A DNA stretch of 64,000 nt. It comes from Desulfofarcimen acetoxidans DSM 771. Lineage in GTDB: Bacteria; Bacillota; Desulfotomaculia; Desulfotomaculales; Desulfofarciminaceae. Both the position numbers and the translations under genes were made by a program. Shown piece by piece: positions 1-7,721 of this stretch. The stretch covers positions 2,108,001 through 2,172,000 of the forward strand of contig NC_013216.1 in the NCBI RefSeq assembly GCF_000024205.1. Reading direction: 5' to 3'. Below the pieces are notes generated by a model. That model did no database searches. It was not told where the DNA came from and was given only the letters and a program-made list of their open reading frames with translations. Positions within the stretch are counted from its first letter, which is position 1, and every line of letters starts with the position of its first letter.

Positions 1-114
1 GCAATTTCCGAGGTCATAGGCGCGGATGACATCCGATTAGAGGATGGGGATTATATCCAGTGGCGTATCGGAGAGTATGATGATCACGATTTCCCGGCGT
101 ATATCAACCGCTAG
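1..114 (+). CDS. C-terminal end of a DUF4430-like protein (partial)
   Basis: The first 37 codons are open in frame 1 and end at TAG (112-114). The residues LEDGDYIQWRIGEYDD resemble the closing strand of the DUF4430 domains in this window, such as VKDGDIIEWCY in the gene at 22388. The start and most of the gene lie outside the window. An intrinsic terminator follows at 126. It has no dockerin at its C-terminus, like the small DUF4430 protein at 6703. The assignment rests on a short stretch and its neighbours. Confidence 0.5.
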   Translation, partial: AISEVIGADDIRLEDGDYIQWRIGEYDDHDFPAYINR

Positions 115-125
115 ACATAAGTAAA

Positions 126-148
126 GGCATGGTTGCCATGCTCTTTTA
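126..148 (+). terminator. Intrinsic terminator
   Basis: GCATGG / CCATGC stem with a 3-nt loop, followed by CTCTTTT. It closes the partial upstream gene. A second, weaker GC-rich hairpin (CCGGG/CCCGG, about 165-200) with a TTTTATT tail lies before the next gene. No riboswitch is visible between 115 and 278. Confidence 0.65.
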
Positions 149-278
149 GATTTTCAGTAAATCCGGTCCGGGAACTGTTTTAAGCCCCGGTCCGGGTTTT
201 ATTGTATTATCAAAAATCAGGAAAACAGAGGTCATTTAAAGAGAAGGCAATTCACAATCAGAAAGAAAGGGAAGGATA

Positions 279-3200
279 ATGGTACTCAACTGGAAAAAAG
301 CAATGTACACAGCACTAATGCTGCTGGCCGCATTTATACTGGCACTGGCCATGCTTCCGGCGCAGAGCGCCTGGACTAATCAGGAGGCTGCAACGGATTC
401 CGTGGTTACGGCAACTTACAATGATTTGGATATGGTAGTGCCGGCGGAGGATGAGATTGCAAAATCCTCTGTGGCCGCCGCAACTTACAGCTGTTCAGTG
501 GAGGTTCAATACCCCAAAACTGCCAGCCGTAATGGCGGCCTGATCGACGACAACGCCGGCGATGCCATTGAAATATACAATTCCGCCGGTGAACCGGTGC
601 CGGTGACCGCGCCGGAAGATACACAAACTGGAAAGAAAATAATTTTTAATGCCGAGCCCGGCAAGTACAAATTTAAAGTATACTATACAAAAGATGGCGT
701 GCGCACAGTGGGCGGCGAAGGCACATTTGAAGTAGTGGATGTGCAAGGCAAACAGACATTTTACCTGGGCTATTTTAATATTAAAGTAGGAATCGACCCC
801 GAGACAGGCAAAGCGCCCGGCTTTAATATAGTACTGCGCAATTCCCAGGGAGAGATTCAAAATCCGGGAATGGTGATCGGGGCGGAGGATGGACAGGGAG
901 ATATTGAGCATAGTTACATCGTTCTTGCCTGCGATGGGAGCAATCCCTATTACTGGGATGCTACTCCTGTAAATGACGCTTTCAGCCCCAAAGACGGCAG
1001 TTTTTCTTGGTCAAGGCTCAATGCTGTAGTATTAGGATCAAAGAAAACAGAAAGGGTTGCAATAACCAGGAGTATTGAGACTACATTCCAGGTTACAAAA
1101 GGCGCCGACCTGCGGGTCTTTCGCAAAGGCAAAGCACACTTCATTCCTTTTACCGAGTATACTCCGACTTATATGGGTACCACCGGTGATGAAAAATATG
1201 ACATCTATAAATTTAATATTCCCTCCGGCGCGGATGGTATTCATTACGAGGCGGGCGGCGGCGAATGGCTGAAGCAGTGCCAGTGTTTCACCGTGAACCC
1301 GGGAGGCACGGATTTGACAATAACCCTGGACCTTGCCGTGCTGGACAATAGCCACCGCGTAGATAACGGGTTTATTGATGATAACCTGTACATGAATCTG
1401 GACGACAGCAAGTATGTGGTGTTAAAAAAAGGGGAAAGCTTTGACCTGTTTCCCATACGCGTCTGGCAGGCGCAGCTCGGTGTGGTAGATAATTATTTTG
1501 TTGAGCCGGACTACCATGTTGAGGTGATGGGCGGTTCGGTGTCCGAGCAGTGGACAGGCAAGCCAGGCAGAGAGTTGCTTAAAGTAACCGGGAAGCAGAC
1601 AGGTATCAGTATTATAAAAATATCCTATGATGCCTTGGGCTGGCTTGAATCACCGGGTAATGTCATTTCCGGAAGCTACTCTCCTCCCAGTGGGATAAAA
1701 TATTATTTCAACGCCATCGACCCCATTAACACGGGTATAGTGGTGGTAAATGTGGTGGATGATGCGGACTCTGGGAATGCAGCCAACATCAAAACCAATA
1801 TTGATCAGAGAGAATATGACACCGTTTATTTCGATAAAAATAAAAGCGATTCCGCGCCTTACACCTTCAAGCCCACGGCGGACAGCGGAACCATATCGGT
1901 ACGCGTGCATGACCCGCTGCATAACACCGGGTGGGGCGAAGGGTGGACAAGCTGCGCGGCAAATCCGGACGGGAGCTTTACGGTAAACCTGAAAGAGGGC
2001 CGCAGCATTATCGAAGTCAGCGCGGGAGATTCGGTGCGGTACCATGTGGTGAACGCCAAAGGCCTGCAGGTCAACATTGTCAATAAAAGCAATCCGGACT
2101 GGAAACCAGGCGAACCCTTCAATTTGGGTGAAACCGCGTCGGTCAGCTTTGAAGGACTGGAGATCCCCATCCAGAAAATTGCGGGCATATACAATCCCGG
2201 CTATCCATACACGCAATATGTGCAGTATGAGACACAGGACGGGCGGTTGTGCCTGGGTCCTCCCACACAATACGATATCACTTCGTATAATACGGTCAGT
2301 GTATTGTTGTCCGAACCGGGAGAATTTTTACTCCATAAGGGCCGGATACATTGCGGACATCTGGGCAGCGCGCTTAACGCGCACCGCAACATATCACCCT
2401 CGGGAGTGATGCCCAATTTCAACGCTTCCGAAGGGGAAAACAATCCTTTGTTCAGCACCCTGCCGGACATTACATTTGAAGTGCAGGACAACGAATTTGC
2501 CTCTGAACAGGCAAAATTGGAATACGCCGCTCTGAAGGAGCTATTTTACAATTATTACGGGCCTAATTATGCTCCACTTGAAGGAATAAACAGTTCCCAG
2601 CTTAATATCACGGGAATTGATATTTCAAATAATAATCTTAGTGTGTATATATACCCTAAAAATAATGATGTCAGTGTGAAAGCGCGCTGTTGGTTCCAGT
2701 CTAATCCAGGCAATGTTACGGAGACAAATATGCCTATACGCGACAACGGCATAGCATCGGGGATTTTAATCGGTGCCGTTACCGGTCCCGACGTCGGTTA
2801 TGGTGAACTGACCTTAACGCCGCTGGATCCGGAAAAGGGCTATCCCATTACCTACACCTTCCGGCTGGTGTTTGACGAAGGCATAGGCAAGTATCCCTAC
2901 ATCACAGGCATAAAAATAAATCCGGTTAACGGCACGCAGGATATGAACTTCCAGCACGGCAAGCTGCGGGCTGTCGCGGAGGAGGACCTGGGCTACGGCT
3001 TCCTGTCCACCAGGCATGAGTTTACAGCCACGGTTCCTTACAGCACGGACAAAATCATCATCACCGCCAGTCCATTAACGGAAGGCGAGGTAACCACCGC
3101 CGTGACAGTGAACGGTGAAGCGTTGGGCGGCAGCGGGATTTCCCAGGAAATCTCCTTAAATGAAGGGGAGAACACCATTACGGTTGCCGGTTCAGTTTAC

Positions 3201-4787
3201 AGCAATGAAACTCCCGTGCAGTACACCCTGCTGGTAACCCGTGAAAAAGCGCCCAACAAGGTGACATTTGAAGGGGCGGAAGGCGGCCGGCTGGTAATCA
3301 AAAGCGCCGGCGGCAAAACGATGACTGCCAACGAAGACGGCAGCTATTACCTGCCGGTAGGCCAGGGGTATATTTACTACTACGGCCGGAACGGATACCT
3401 GACGGCAACCGGTACCTTTGATGTAACGGAAAGCACTACCGGCATTACACTGCCGGCTTTAACAGAGCACCAACAGTCCGACGGTAAGGTTACCGTCAGC
3501 GCGGTATCCCTGAACAGCGTCCTGCGGGACAAACAAGAGGTTAGCTATAAAGCCGGTGAAGCCACCGACCTGGCTTCGGCAGGCTATGTTGAGTACAATA
3601 ACGGAGGTTATACCGTCCTTCACGCGCTGATCGACGCATTCAACCAGGGCAACACCAAAATACCCTTCACCTGCGCCAGAGGAAATCTCACCCCCGACAT
3701 TGCTATCAATGGCAATACGGCGGAGGGCGCGGGCTGGGTATGCGAAGTTGCGGGTAAAGAGCTTTCCGGTGACAAGCTGGCCTCAACTCTCGTTAAAAAC
3801 GGCGACCGTATAGTATATTATTACAATGCAAATTTTGCAGGTATGCAGAACGCCTGGTTTGAGGAAACCAATGTAACCGTTACGCAAGGCGAAGACGCGG
3901 AACTGACTCTTGTGGGCGCTGACGTGAAAAACGACGGCGGCGGCGTAGCAGGTATCAGCGGCGCGAAGATTTTAGTTAACAGCCAGAACACCGGTCTGAG
4001 TACCGGTGCCGGCGGAAGTGTAACTCTGCCCGGCTCGCTTATAGACACTCCCGGTCAATATATAGTTACCGCGGTAAAAGAAAATGAAGACGGCAATAAC
4101 ACGCTGGTATACAACCAGGCGATTATCCGGGTGAATAAAACAGCTTCAGGCGGCAGTGGCACCACCGTTAAATTCCGTTTGATCGGTGACTCCCTGCATG
4201 GCGGCGGGTGTGACGACCACAGCCAATATCTGAATTGGATCAAGACCAAAAACTATAGCTTCAGCGGAAGCAGCGTCACAGTTTACCAGGTATTTATGAG
4301 AGCATTGGAAGAAGCGGGTCTGGAGCAAACCGGCGCGGAAAATAACTATGTGTCCGGTATCTATGCGCCAGCCGGTTATGGCGGCTATTTGCTGCGTGAG
4401 TTTGATAACGGGCCGAATTCCGGCTGGATGTACACAGTTAACGGTGACCACCCCAATGTCGGCCTTAAATACTGCTATGTAACAAACGGAGATTCCATCG
4501 TTTGGCACTATACAGATGATTACAGATTGGAAACCAGCTTTGAAGGCAACACACCGCTCTACCCCAACCGTTGGCTGGAAGCGGAAGATGTAGATCCTCC
4601 GTCCGCGGGAGGCGAAACCGACTGTGATCTGAACAGCGACGGCAGCGTGGATGTGCTGGACATGATTCTGGTGGGCCAGCATATCGGCGAGAGCGGCGAT
4701 CCTGGCTGGTGCAGCCTTGACCTTAATCAGGATGGCCATGTGGATTTATTGGATATGGTTTTGATTGGACAGAACTTTACAATATAA
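279..4787 (+). CDS. Exported multidomain protein with two DUF4430-like domains and dockerin
   Basis: 1502-residue secreted protein. Residues 1-32 are a signal peptide (basic start, LLAAFILALAML core, cleavage near AQSA). The following 700 or so residues contain a beta-rich region related to a module shared with the genes at 15603 and 22388 (motifs such as YDTVYF and LPDITFEV). A cadherin-like beta-sandwich lies at about 876-989, a first DUF4430-like domain at 1067-1197, and a clearer DUF4430 at 1287-1420 (GWMYTVNGDHPNVG). A type I dockerin with two EF-like loops (DLNSDGSVDVLD, DLNQDGHVDLLD) ends the chain. DUF4430 is the fold of the transcobalamin C-terminal domain, so corrinoid binding is the inferred role; the dockerin should dock onto the cohesin protein at 29705. 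The start has a good site (GGAAGGATA before ATG). No catalytic domain was recognised. Confidence 0.85.
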   Translation: MVLNWKKAMYTALMLLAAFILALAMLPAQSAWTNQEAATDSVVTATYNDLDMVVPAEDEIAKSSVAAATYSCSVEVQYPKTASRNGGLIDDNAGDAIEIYNSAGEPVPVTAPEDTQTGKKIIFNAEPGKYKFKVYYTKDGVRTVGGEGTFEVVDVQGKQTFYLGYFNIKVGIDPETGKAPGFNIVLRNSQGEIQNPGMVIGAEDGQGDIEHSYIVLACDGSNPYYWDATPVNDAFSPKDGSFSWSRLNAVVLGSKKTERVAITRSIETTFQVTKGADLRVFRKGKAHFIPFTEYTPTYMGTTGDEKYDIYKFNIPSGADGIHYEAGGGEWLKQCQCFTVNPGGTDLTITLDLAVLDNSHRVDNGFIDDNLYMNLDDSKYVVLKKGESFDLFPIRVWQAQLGVVDNYFVEPDYHVEVMGGSVSEQWTGKPGRELLKVTGKQTGISIIKISYDALGWLESPGNVISGSYSPPSGIKYYFNAIDPINTGIVVVNVVDDADSGNAANIKTNIDQREYDTVYFDKNKSDSAPYTFKPTADSGTISVRVHDPLHNTGWGEGWTSCAANPDGSFTVNLKEGRSIIEVSAGDSVRYHVVNAKGLQVNIVNKSNPDWKPGEPFNLGETASVSFEGLEIPIQKIAGIYNPGYPYTQYVQYETQDGRLCLGPPTQYDITSYNTVSVLLSEPGEFLLHKGRIHCGHLGSALNAHRNISPSGVMPNFNASEGENNPLFSTLPDITFEVQDNEFASEQAKLEYAALKELFYNYYGPNYAPLEGINSSQLNITGIDISNNNLSVYIYPKNNDVSVKARCWFQSNPGNVTETNMPIRDNGIASGILIGAVTGPDVGYGELTLTPLDPEKGYPITYTFRLVFDEGIGKYPYITGIKINPVNGTQDMNFQHGKLRAVAEEDLGYGFLSTRHEFTATVPYSTDKIIITASPLTEGEVTTAVTVNGEALGGSGISQEISLNEGENTITVAGSVYSNETPVQYTLLVTREKAPNKVTFEGAEGGRLVIKSAGGKTMTANEDGSYYLPVGQGYIYYYGRNGYLTATGTFDVTESTTGITLPALTEHQQSDGKVTVSAVSLNSVLRDKQEVSYKAGEATDLASAGYVEYNNGGYTVLHALIDAFNQGNTKIPFTCARGNLTPDIAINGNTAEGAGWVCEVAGKELSGDKLASTLVKNGDRIVYYYNANFAGMQNAWFEETNVTVTQGEDAELTLVGADVKNDGGGVAGISGAKILVNSQNTGLSTGAGGSVTLPGSLIDTPGQYIVTAVKENEDGNNTLVYNQAIIRVNKTASGGSGTTVKFRLIGDSLHGGGCDDHSQYLNWIKTKNYSFSGSSVTVYQVFMRALEEAGLEQTGAENNYVSGIYAPAGYGGYLLREFDNGPNSGWMYTVNGDHPNVGLKYCYVTNGDSIVWHYTDDYRLETSFEGNTPLYPNRWLEAEDVDPPSAGGETDCDLNSDGSVDVLDMILVGQHIGESGDPGWCSLDLNQDGHVDLLDMVLIGQNFTI

Positions 4788-4793
4788 AGGATT

Positions 4794-4880
4794 CGGCCAC
4801 TGTAAGCGATGAGCGTCGTTTTTCAAGCATCAGTGGGAGTTTTAAAATGTTGCGTTTTAAAACTCCCCGGCTTCTTTATT
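4794..4880 (+). other. Decayed cobalamin-riboswitch/terminator remnant
   Basis: Just after the stop of the preceding gene the words CGGCCACTGTAAG (4794-4806) match the B12-box region of intact riboswitches. The following 13-bp hairpin (4835-4847 with 4855-4867) and CCCCGGCTTCTTTA match the expression platform at about 31530-31575. The core between them is missing. The hairpin may still end transcription of the upstream gene. Confidence 0.5.
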
Positions 4881-4912
4881 ATGGGAAAAGGGAAGTAATC
4901 ACAAAATAATGA

Positions 4913-4941
4913 TGGACAAATTCATCAAACAGTGTTAATAC
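4913..4941 (+). promoter_or_regulatory. Promoter for the riboswitch at 4966
   Basis: TGGACA, 17 bp, TAATAC. The same arrangement with the same flanking words (AAACAGTGT) occurs at 31255-31283, where the -10 is a perfect TATAAT. Confidence 0.5.
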
Positions 4942-4965
4942 AACTTTAACTCAATATTAATATGT

Positions 4966-5139
4966 AATTGATCAGATTCCCCGGTTATGTCGGGGATGAA
5001 ACGGGAATTGGGTGTGAATCCCGGACGGTCCGGCCACTGTAAGTGGGGAGCGGTTCCTCCATATGCCACTGGGTTTTGTGCCTGGGAAGGCTGGGAATAC
5101 GCTTTGAGCCATAAGTCAGGAGACCTGCCAGGTTAATTT
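4966..5139 (+). promoter_or_regulatory. Cobalamin riboswitch 1
   Basis: It has the conserved aptamer words GGGTGTGAATCCCGGACGG, CGGCCACTGTAAG, ATGCCACTGGG and AGTCAGGAGACCTGCC in the right order. A strong terminator follows at 5205, so bound cobalamin should stop transcription. The next gene downstream is the response regulator at 5472. Confidence 0.93.
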
Positions 5140-5204
5140 GAATGCTGCCTTCCGAGAAAAGGCCAGGGCTTTATCTAGGACTATTAATACTTATTAATAT
5201 ATTT

Positions 5205-5263
5205 ACACATGAAAAAACCTGGCCTCTTTGTGGTTGAAGCCGGGTTTTTTCATGTGTTTTTTT
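5205..5263 (+). terminator. Intrinsic terminator of riboswitch 1
   Basis: Long stem ACACATGAAAAAACC pairs with GGTTTTTTCATGTGT and runs into a T-tract. It is the off-state of the expression platform. The 200 bases between it and the response regulator hold no recognised feature. Confidence 0.85.
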
Positions 5264-5471
5264 CTTTCCCTTTGTGTTAGTTAATTGTGACAGGAAAGGT
5301 GCCGGATATCATAAAAAGCAAACCTGAGAATATGGAAGCAGTATTTACCGGCAGGTATGCTCCGCGTTATAAAAGCAGTACAATTTCAATTATAGAGACT
5401 TACCTGTAGAAGCACTGACTGGGAGGGCCTTCTTTAAAGAAAATTACGGAGAATTTTTGGGGGGGGTATCC

Positions 5472-5855
5472 ATGAGGAATTATGATGTTCTTATCGTTGA
5501 TGATCGGTGCGGAATACGTCGGCTGCTATATGAAGTACTGAATGATGACGGTTATCGTGTAGCAGTTGCTGCCGGGGGGCAAGAGGCCTTAAAAATAGCA
5601 TCTAATTTTAGACCCCGGGTAATTTTACTGGATATTAAAATGCCGGGCATGAGCGGGCTTGAAACGCTTAAGGAACTAAGGAATATTTATAGCGAGTTTG
5701 TTGTTGTGCTTATAACAGCATATGGCAACCAGGAAATATTTGAACAGGCTAAAAAGTTAGATGTGCATCACTATATAAACAAACCTTTTGATTTTGAAGA
5801 AATTAGACTACTAATGAGATTTTTTTTATTGGAGGGGCTGCCGCAATTACCTTAA
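5472..5855 (+). CDS. Spo0F-like single-domain response regulator
   Basis: About 127 residues forming one receiver domain and nothing else. It shows the acidic pair (LIVDD), the phospho-acceptor Asp in LLDIKMPG, the conserved Thr (LITAYG) and Lys (INKPFD). A stand-alone receiver usually relays phosphate within a phosphorelay or sets a partner's activity. ATG 5472 is chosen because a G-rich site lies just upstream; an in-frame TTG at 5457 would overlap it. The gene lies after riboswitch 1, so read-through could make it cobalamin-responsive. Its last three codons fall inside a scrap of DNA homologous to the toroid gene at 7722, so its C-terminus was set by a recombination event. No kinase gene is nearby. 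Confidence 0.85.
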   Translation: MRNYDVLIVDDRCGIRRLLYEVLNDDGYRVAVAAGGQEALKIASNFRPRVILLDIKMPGMSGLETLKELRNIYSEFVVVLITAYGNQEIFEQAKKLDVHHYINKPFDFEEIRLLMRFFLLEGLPQLP

Positions 5856-5893
5856 ATCTCAGGGACAGCTTCACCGACCCGGGAGCGGCTGCC
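5844..5893 (+). repeat. Scrap of a DUF5011-type Ig domain gene
   Basis: About 50 bases are nearly identical to 10239-10288 inside the toroid gene (coding for ITLNLGESFTDPGA). In a shifted frame here they read ITLNLRDSFTDPGAAA and stop being similar after GCTGCC. The response regulator stop codon lies inside. This is a footprint of another copy of the toroid gene or of a recombination. Confidence 0.75.
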
Positions 5894-5906
5894 TTTTTTC
5901 GACAAT

Positions 5907-6077
5907 AAAAAAATGAAGTTTTCGGAAAAAACTTTTCTCAAAATCATAAAACTTAGAAATAAATAAACATTAAATTAGTACGTTTATACACAATAAATGA
6001 TTAAATAAACAATAAATCCGGCATTATTTGCAAAGTATTGCAAAATCATATAATAAATGCTAAACTAATTAATAAGT
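5907..6077 (+). repeat. Upstream promoter repeat, copy 1
   Basis: About 170 bases align closely with 14841-15011 (shared words AAACTTAG, AATAAATAAACATTAAATT, AATAAATCCGGCAT). Both copies precede a riboswitch. A possible promoter, TTGCAA (6038) - 17 bp - TAAACT (6061), sits at the end. Here the adjoining riboswitch start is decayed (6078-6130) and an intact one begins at 6173. Confidence 0.7.
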
Positions 6078-6172
6078 TTATGGAAAATTGCTCCTGAAAG
6101 TCCACAGGCTTGATCCGGAGGAGATTCACTGGATATATGTTAAATAATTAAACAATTAAATAATATGGAACA

Positions 6173-6332
6173 AAACAAGTGCTTATAAGAGAAGCTTAAT
6201 TGGGAAACCGGTGCAAGTCCGGTGCGGTCCCGCCACTGTGAAGGGCAGTAGTCTTACAAGATGTCACTGGGTTTAATAATCCGGGAAGGCGTAAGACAAG
6301 GTTGACCCCTGAGCCAGGAGACCAGCTTGTTT
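6173..6332 (+). promoter_or_regulatory. Cobalamin riboswitch 2
   Basis: The P1 stem AAACAAG (6173-6179) pairs with CTTGTTT (6326-6332). Core words: ACCGGTGCAAGTCCGGTGCGG, CGCCACTGTGAAG, TGTCACTGGG, TGAGCCAGGAGACCAGC. It leads to a terminator at 6431 and then the DUF4430 gene at 6703. It is nearly identical to riboswitch 3 (10902). Confidence 0.95.
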
Positions 6333-6430
6333 GATAGTCGCCGCCAGATACCCACGGAGAATGGGGAGGGGATTAACTGACTCGCGCATGGATTACCATT
6401 TTATGCTTTATAAATGTGGTTGCCTGCTTC

Positions 6431-6458
6431 CCTCTACAATTCGTGTAGAGGTTTTTTT
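6431..6458 (+). terminator. Intrinsic terminator of riboswitch 2
   Basis: CCTCTACA / TGTAGAGG stem with ATTCG loop and seven T. The same hairpin is preserved at 11160. Confidence 0.92.
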
Positions 6459-6482
6459 ATTTCAGTAGCTGAAAACAGTAGC

Positions 6483-6671
6483 TAACATTCAGTTTTACGG
6501 TTTGCATCCCGGGGGTGAGGGGGGTGTCTCGCACACGTTCCAAGCCCCTTTGGCTGCAGGGTGCAATTCTGCTTAGAAAAAAGGGTGGATTTCCACCGTT
6601 AGAGAGGTGATGCCTATGATCTGAAGAAACCCGGCTGTTTGGTTCCCCGAGAGGGAAAAATGCGGGCAGAA
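6483..6671 (+). ncRNA. Conserved structured leader of unknown class, copy 1
   Basis: About 190 bases lie between the riboswitch terminator and the DUF4430 start and are conserved at 11260-11446. Visible hairpins: GCAG-CTGC (around 6556-6571), GGTGG-ATTT-CCACC (6584-6597), TTCCC-CGAGA-GGGAA (6643-6657) nested inside CCCG...CGGG. Long single-strand-like words (TTAGAGAGGTGATGCCTATG) are identical in both copies, while the first third varies. It could be a second riboswitch, an mRNA stabiliser or a translation control element. I do not recognise the class. Confidence 0.6.
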
Positions 6672-6702
6672 AATTTAAATTTAATTTAAGGAGGTTTTTG
6701 CT

Positions 6703-7587
6703 ATGAAATCAGGTAAAATCATGAGTAAAATGATGCTGCTGGGCTTGGTTGTAATGCTTGTCTTAGCCATGTCCGTTCCGGCCTTTGCCCAGGATTACTT
6801 AACCTCGACAAGCGCTTCCTATATCCAGGGCACGGCGCCCATCTATACAGATCAAACGATTAACGTTGATTTGGTAGTGGAAAGCCGGACCATCAGCGGC
6901 AGCTACATTTACACAACCATTAATAATGTTCTATTGACGGCCGGTGAAACCGCCCAGTCCTTCTTTGTTCGGGACGTGCTGCTGGCGGTGCAAGATATGG
7001 GGAACTATACGTTTAACGGTACTGATGGAAATCCCATTGATTCCGGCGACAGTTATTTCTATTCCGTTACCGATGAAAATAGCATTGTGACCTATGGTCC
7101 CACTAGCCAATATGCCTGGGACGGCTGGGTCTTCCGGATCAACAACAAGTTTCCTCTGGAAAGTGCAGGCTTGGGTGCTTCCATCGCCACCGCTTATGTG
7201 ACAGACGGGGATGTAATCAATATCTATCATGACGATGCGAGCAGTTCCACCAGTTGCGCCGATTTTGCCAAAATCGCCAGCATTACCGATAACGACAGCA
7301 ATACCCTGACGGTTAACGTGAAGGCTTCCTGCCAATATTACGGGCCGGCGCCGACCTATACCTGGAATCTGACGAATTTTGCTAATTATCAGGGCGTGAC
7401 GGTCAAAGCCTATAATGAAAGCGGGACTCTTGTGACCAGTGGCACCACCGATTCTTCCGGCAATGTCGATCTCAATGTCGGCAGTTTCGGAAGTCATACC
7501 TATAAGGTGGAAGTAGTACGCACCACCTTTGGCAATGGGCTGATCGAGAATACCACCGATACCGTAACCGGTTACGATCCTATCTAA
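6703..7587 (+). CDS. Small secreted DUF4430 protein
   Basis: 294 residues. The signal peptide spans 1-29 (MKSGKIMSKMMLLGLVVML, cleavage after AFAQ). Residues 30-175 or so form a DUF4430 domain with the telltale WDGWVFRINN and VTDGDVINIYHDD segments, the second being the last strand of the domain. The rest is a beta-rich tail (VTVKAYNESGTLVTSGTTD) like a carboxypeptidase-regulatory-type repeat. It has no dockerin, SLH or sortase signal, so it is either freely secreted or held by a partner. DUF4430 corresponds to the transcobalamin beta domain, and the next gene encodes an alpha-toroid like the other half of transcobalamin, so the pair may work as a split cobalamin binder. The start is supported by TAAGGAGG. 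Expression should be shut off by cobalamin through riboswitch 2. Confidence 0.85.
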   Translation: MKSGKIMSKMMLLGLVVMLVLAMSVPAFAQDYLTSTSASYIQGTAPIYTDQTINVDLVVESRTISGSYIYTTINNVLLTAGETAQSFFVRDVLLAVQDMGNYTFNGTDGNPIDSGDSYFYSVTDENSIVTYGPTSQYAWDGWVFRINNKFPLESAGLGASIATAYVTDGDVINIYHDDASSSTSCADFAKIASITDNDSNTLTVNVKASCQYYGPAPTYTWNLTNFANYQGVTVKAYNESGTLVTSGTTDSSGNVDLNVGSFGSHTYKVEVVRTTFGNGLIENTTDTVTGYDPI

Positions 7588-7603
7588 AGAAGAGGGGTGC
7601 GGA

Positions 7604-7648
7604 AGTGGGCGGTTTGCCAAAAAACCGCCCACTCCCTCTTTTTGTTTT
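7604..7648 (+). terminator. Hairpin/attenuator between DUF4430 and toroid genes
   Basis: 12-bp stem (7604-7615 with 7622-7633) followed by CCCTCTTTTTGTTTT. The paralogous hairpin at 11666 keeps the stem through several compensating base changes. It probably lowers expression of the downstream gene relative to the DUF4430 gene. Confidence 0.8.
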
Positions 7649-7721
7649 AAAGTACAGGGGAAATGGAGGAGGTTAGCGGCTTTTCTTTACAGAATATTTC
7701 TAAGAAGGCGGAGGAAAACAG

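Noticed and set aside
4146-4739. Minus-strand open frame of 197 codons
   Set aside because: It lies over the DUF4430-dockerin coding region, has no sensible protein pattern and mirrors other antisense frames over repeated domains.
6575-6600. T-box antiterminator similarity (AAAGGGTGG)
   Set aside because: The conserved bulge and the specifier stem are missing; the bases form a plain GGTGG/CCACC hairpin.
6600-6640. SAM-I riboswitch similarity in the unknown RNA element (AGAGAGGTG, GAAACCCGGC)
   Set aside because: Only short words match; the rest of the SAM-I core and its order are absent.
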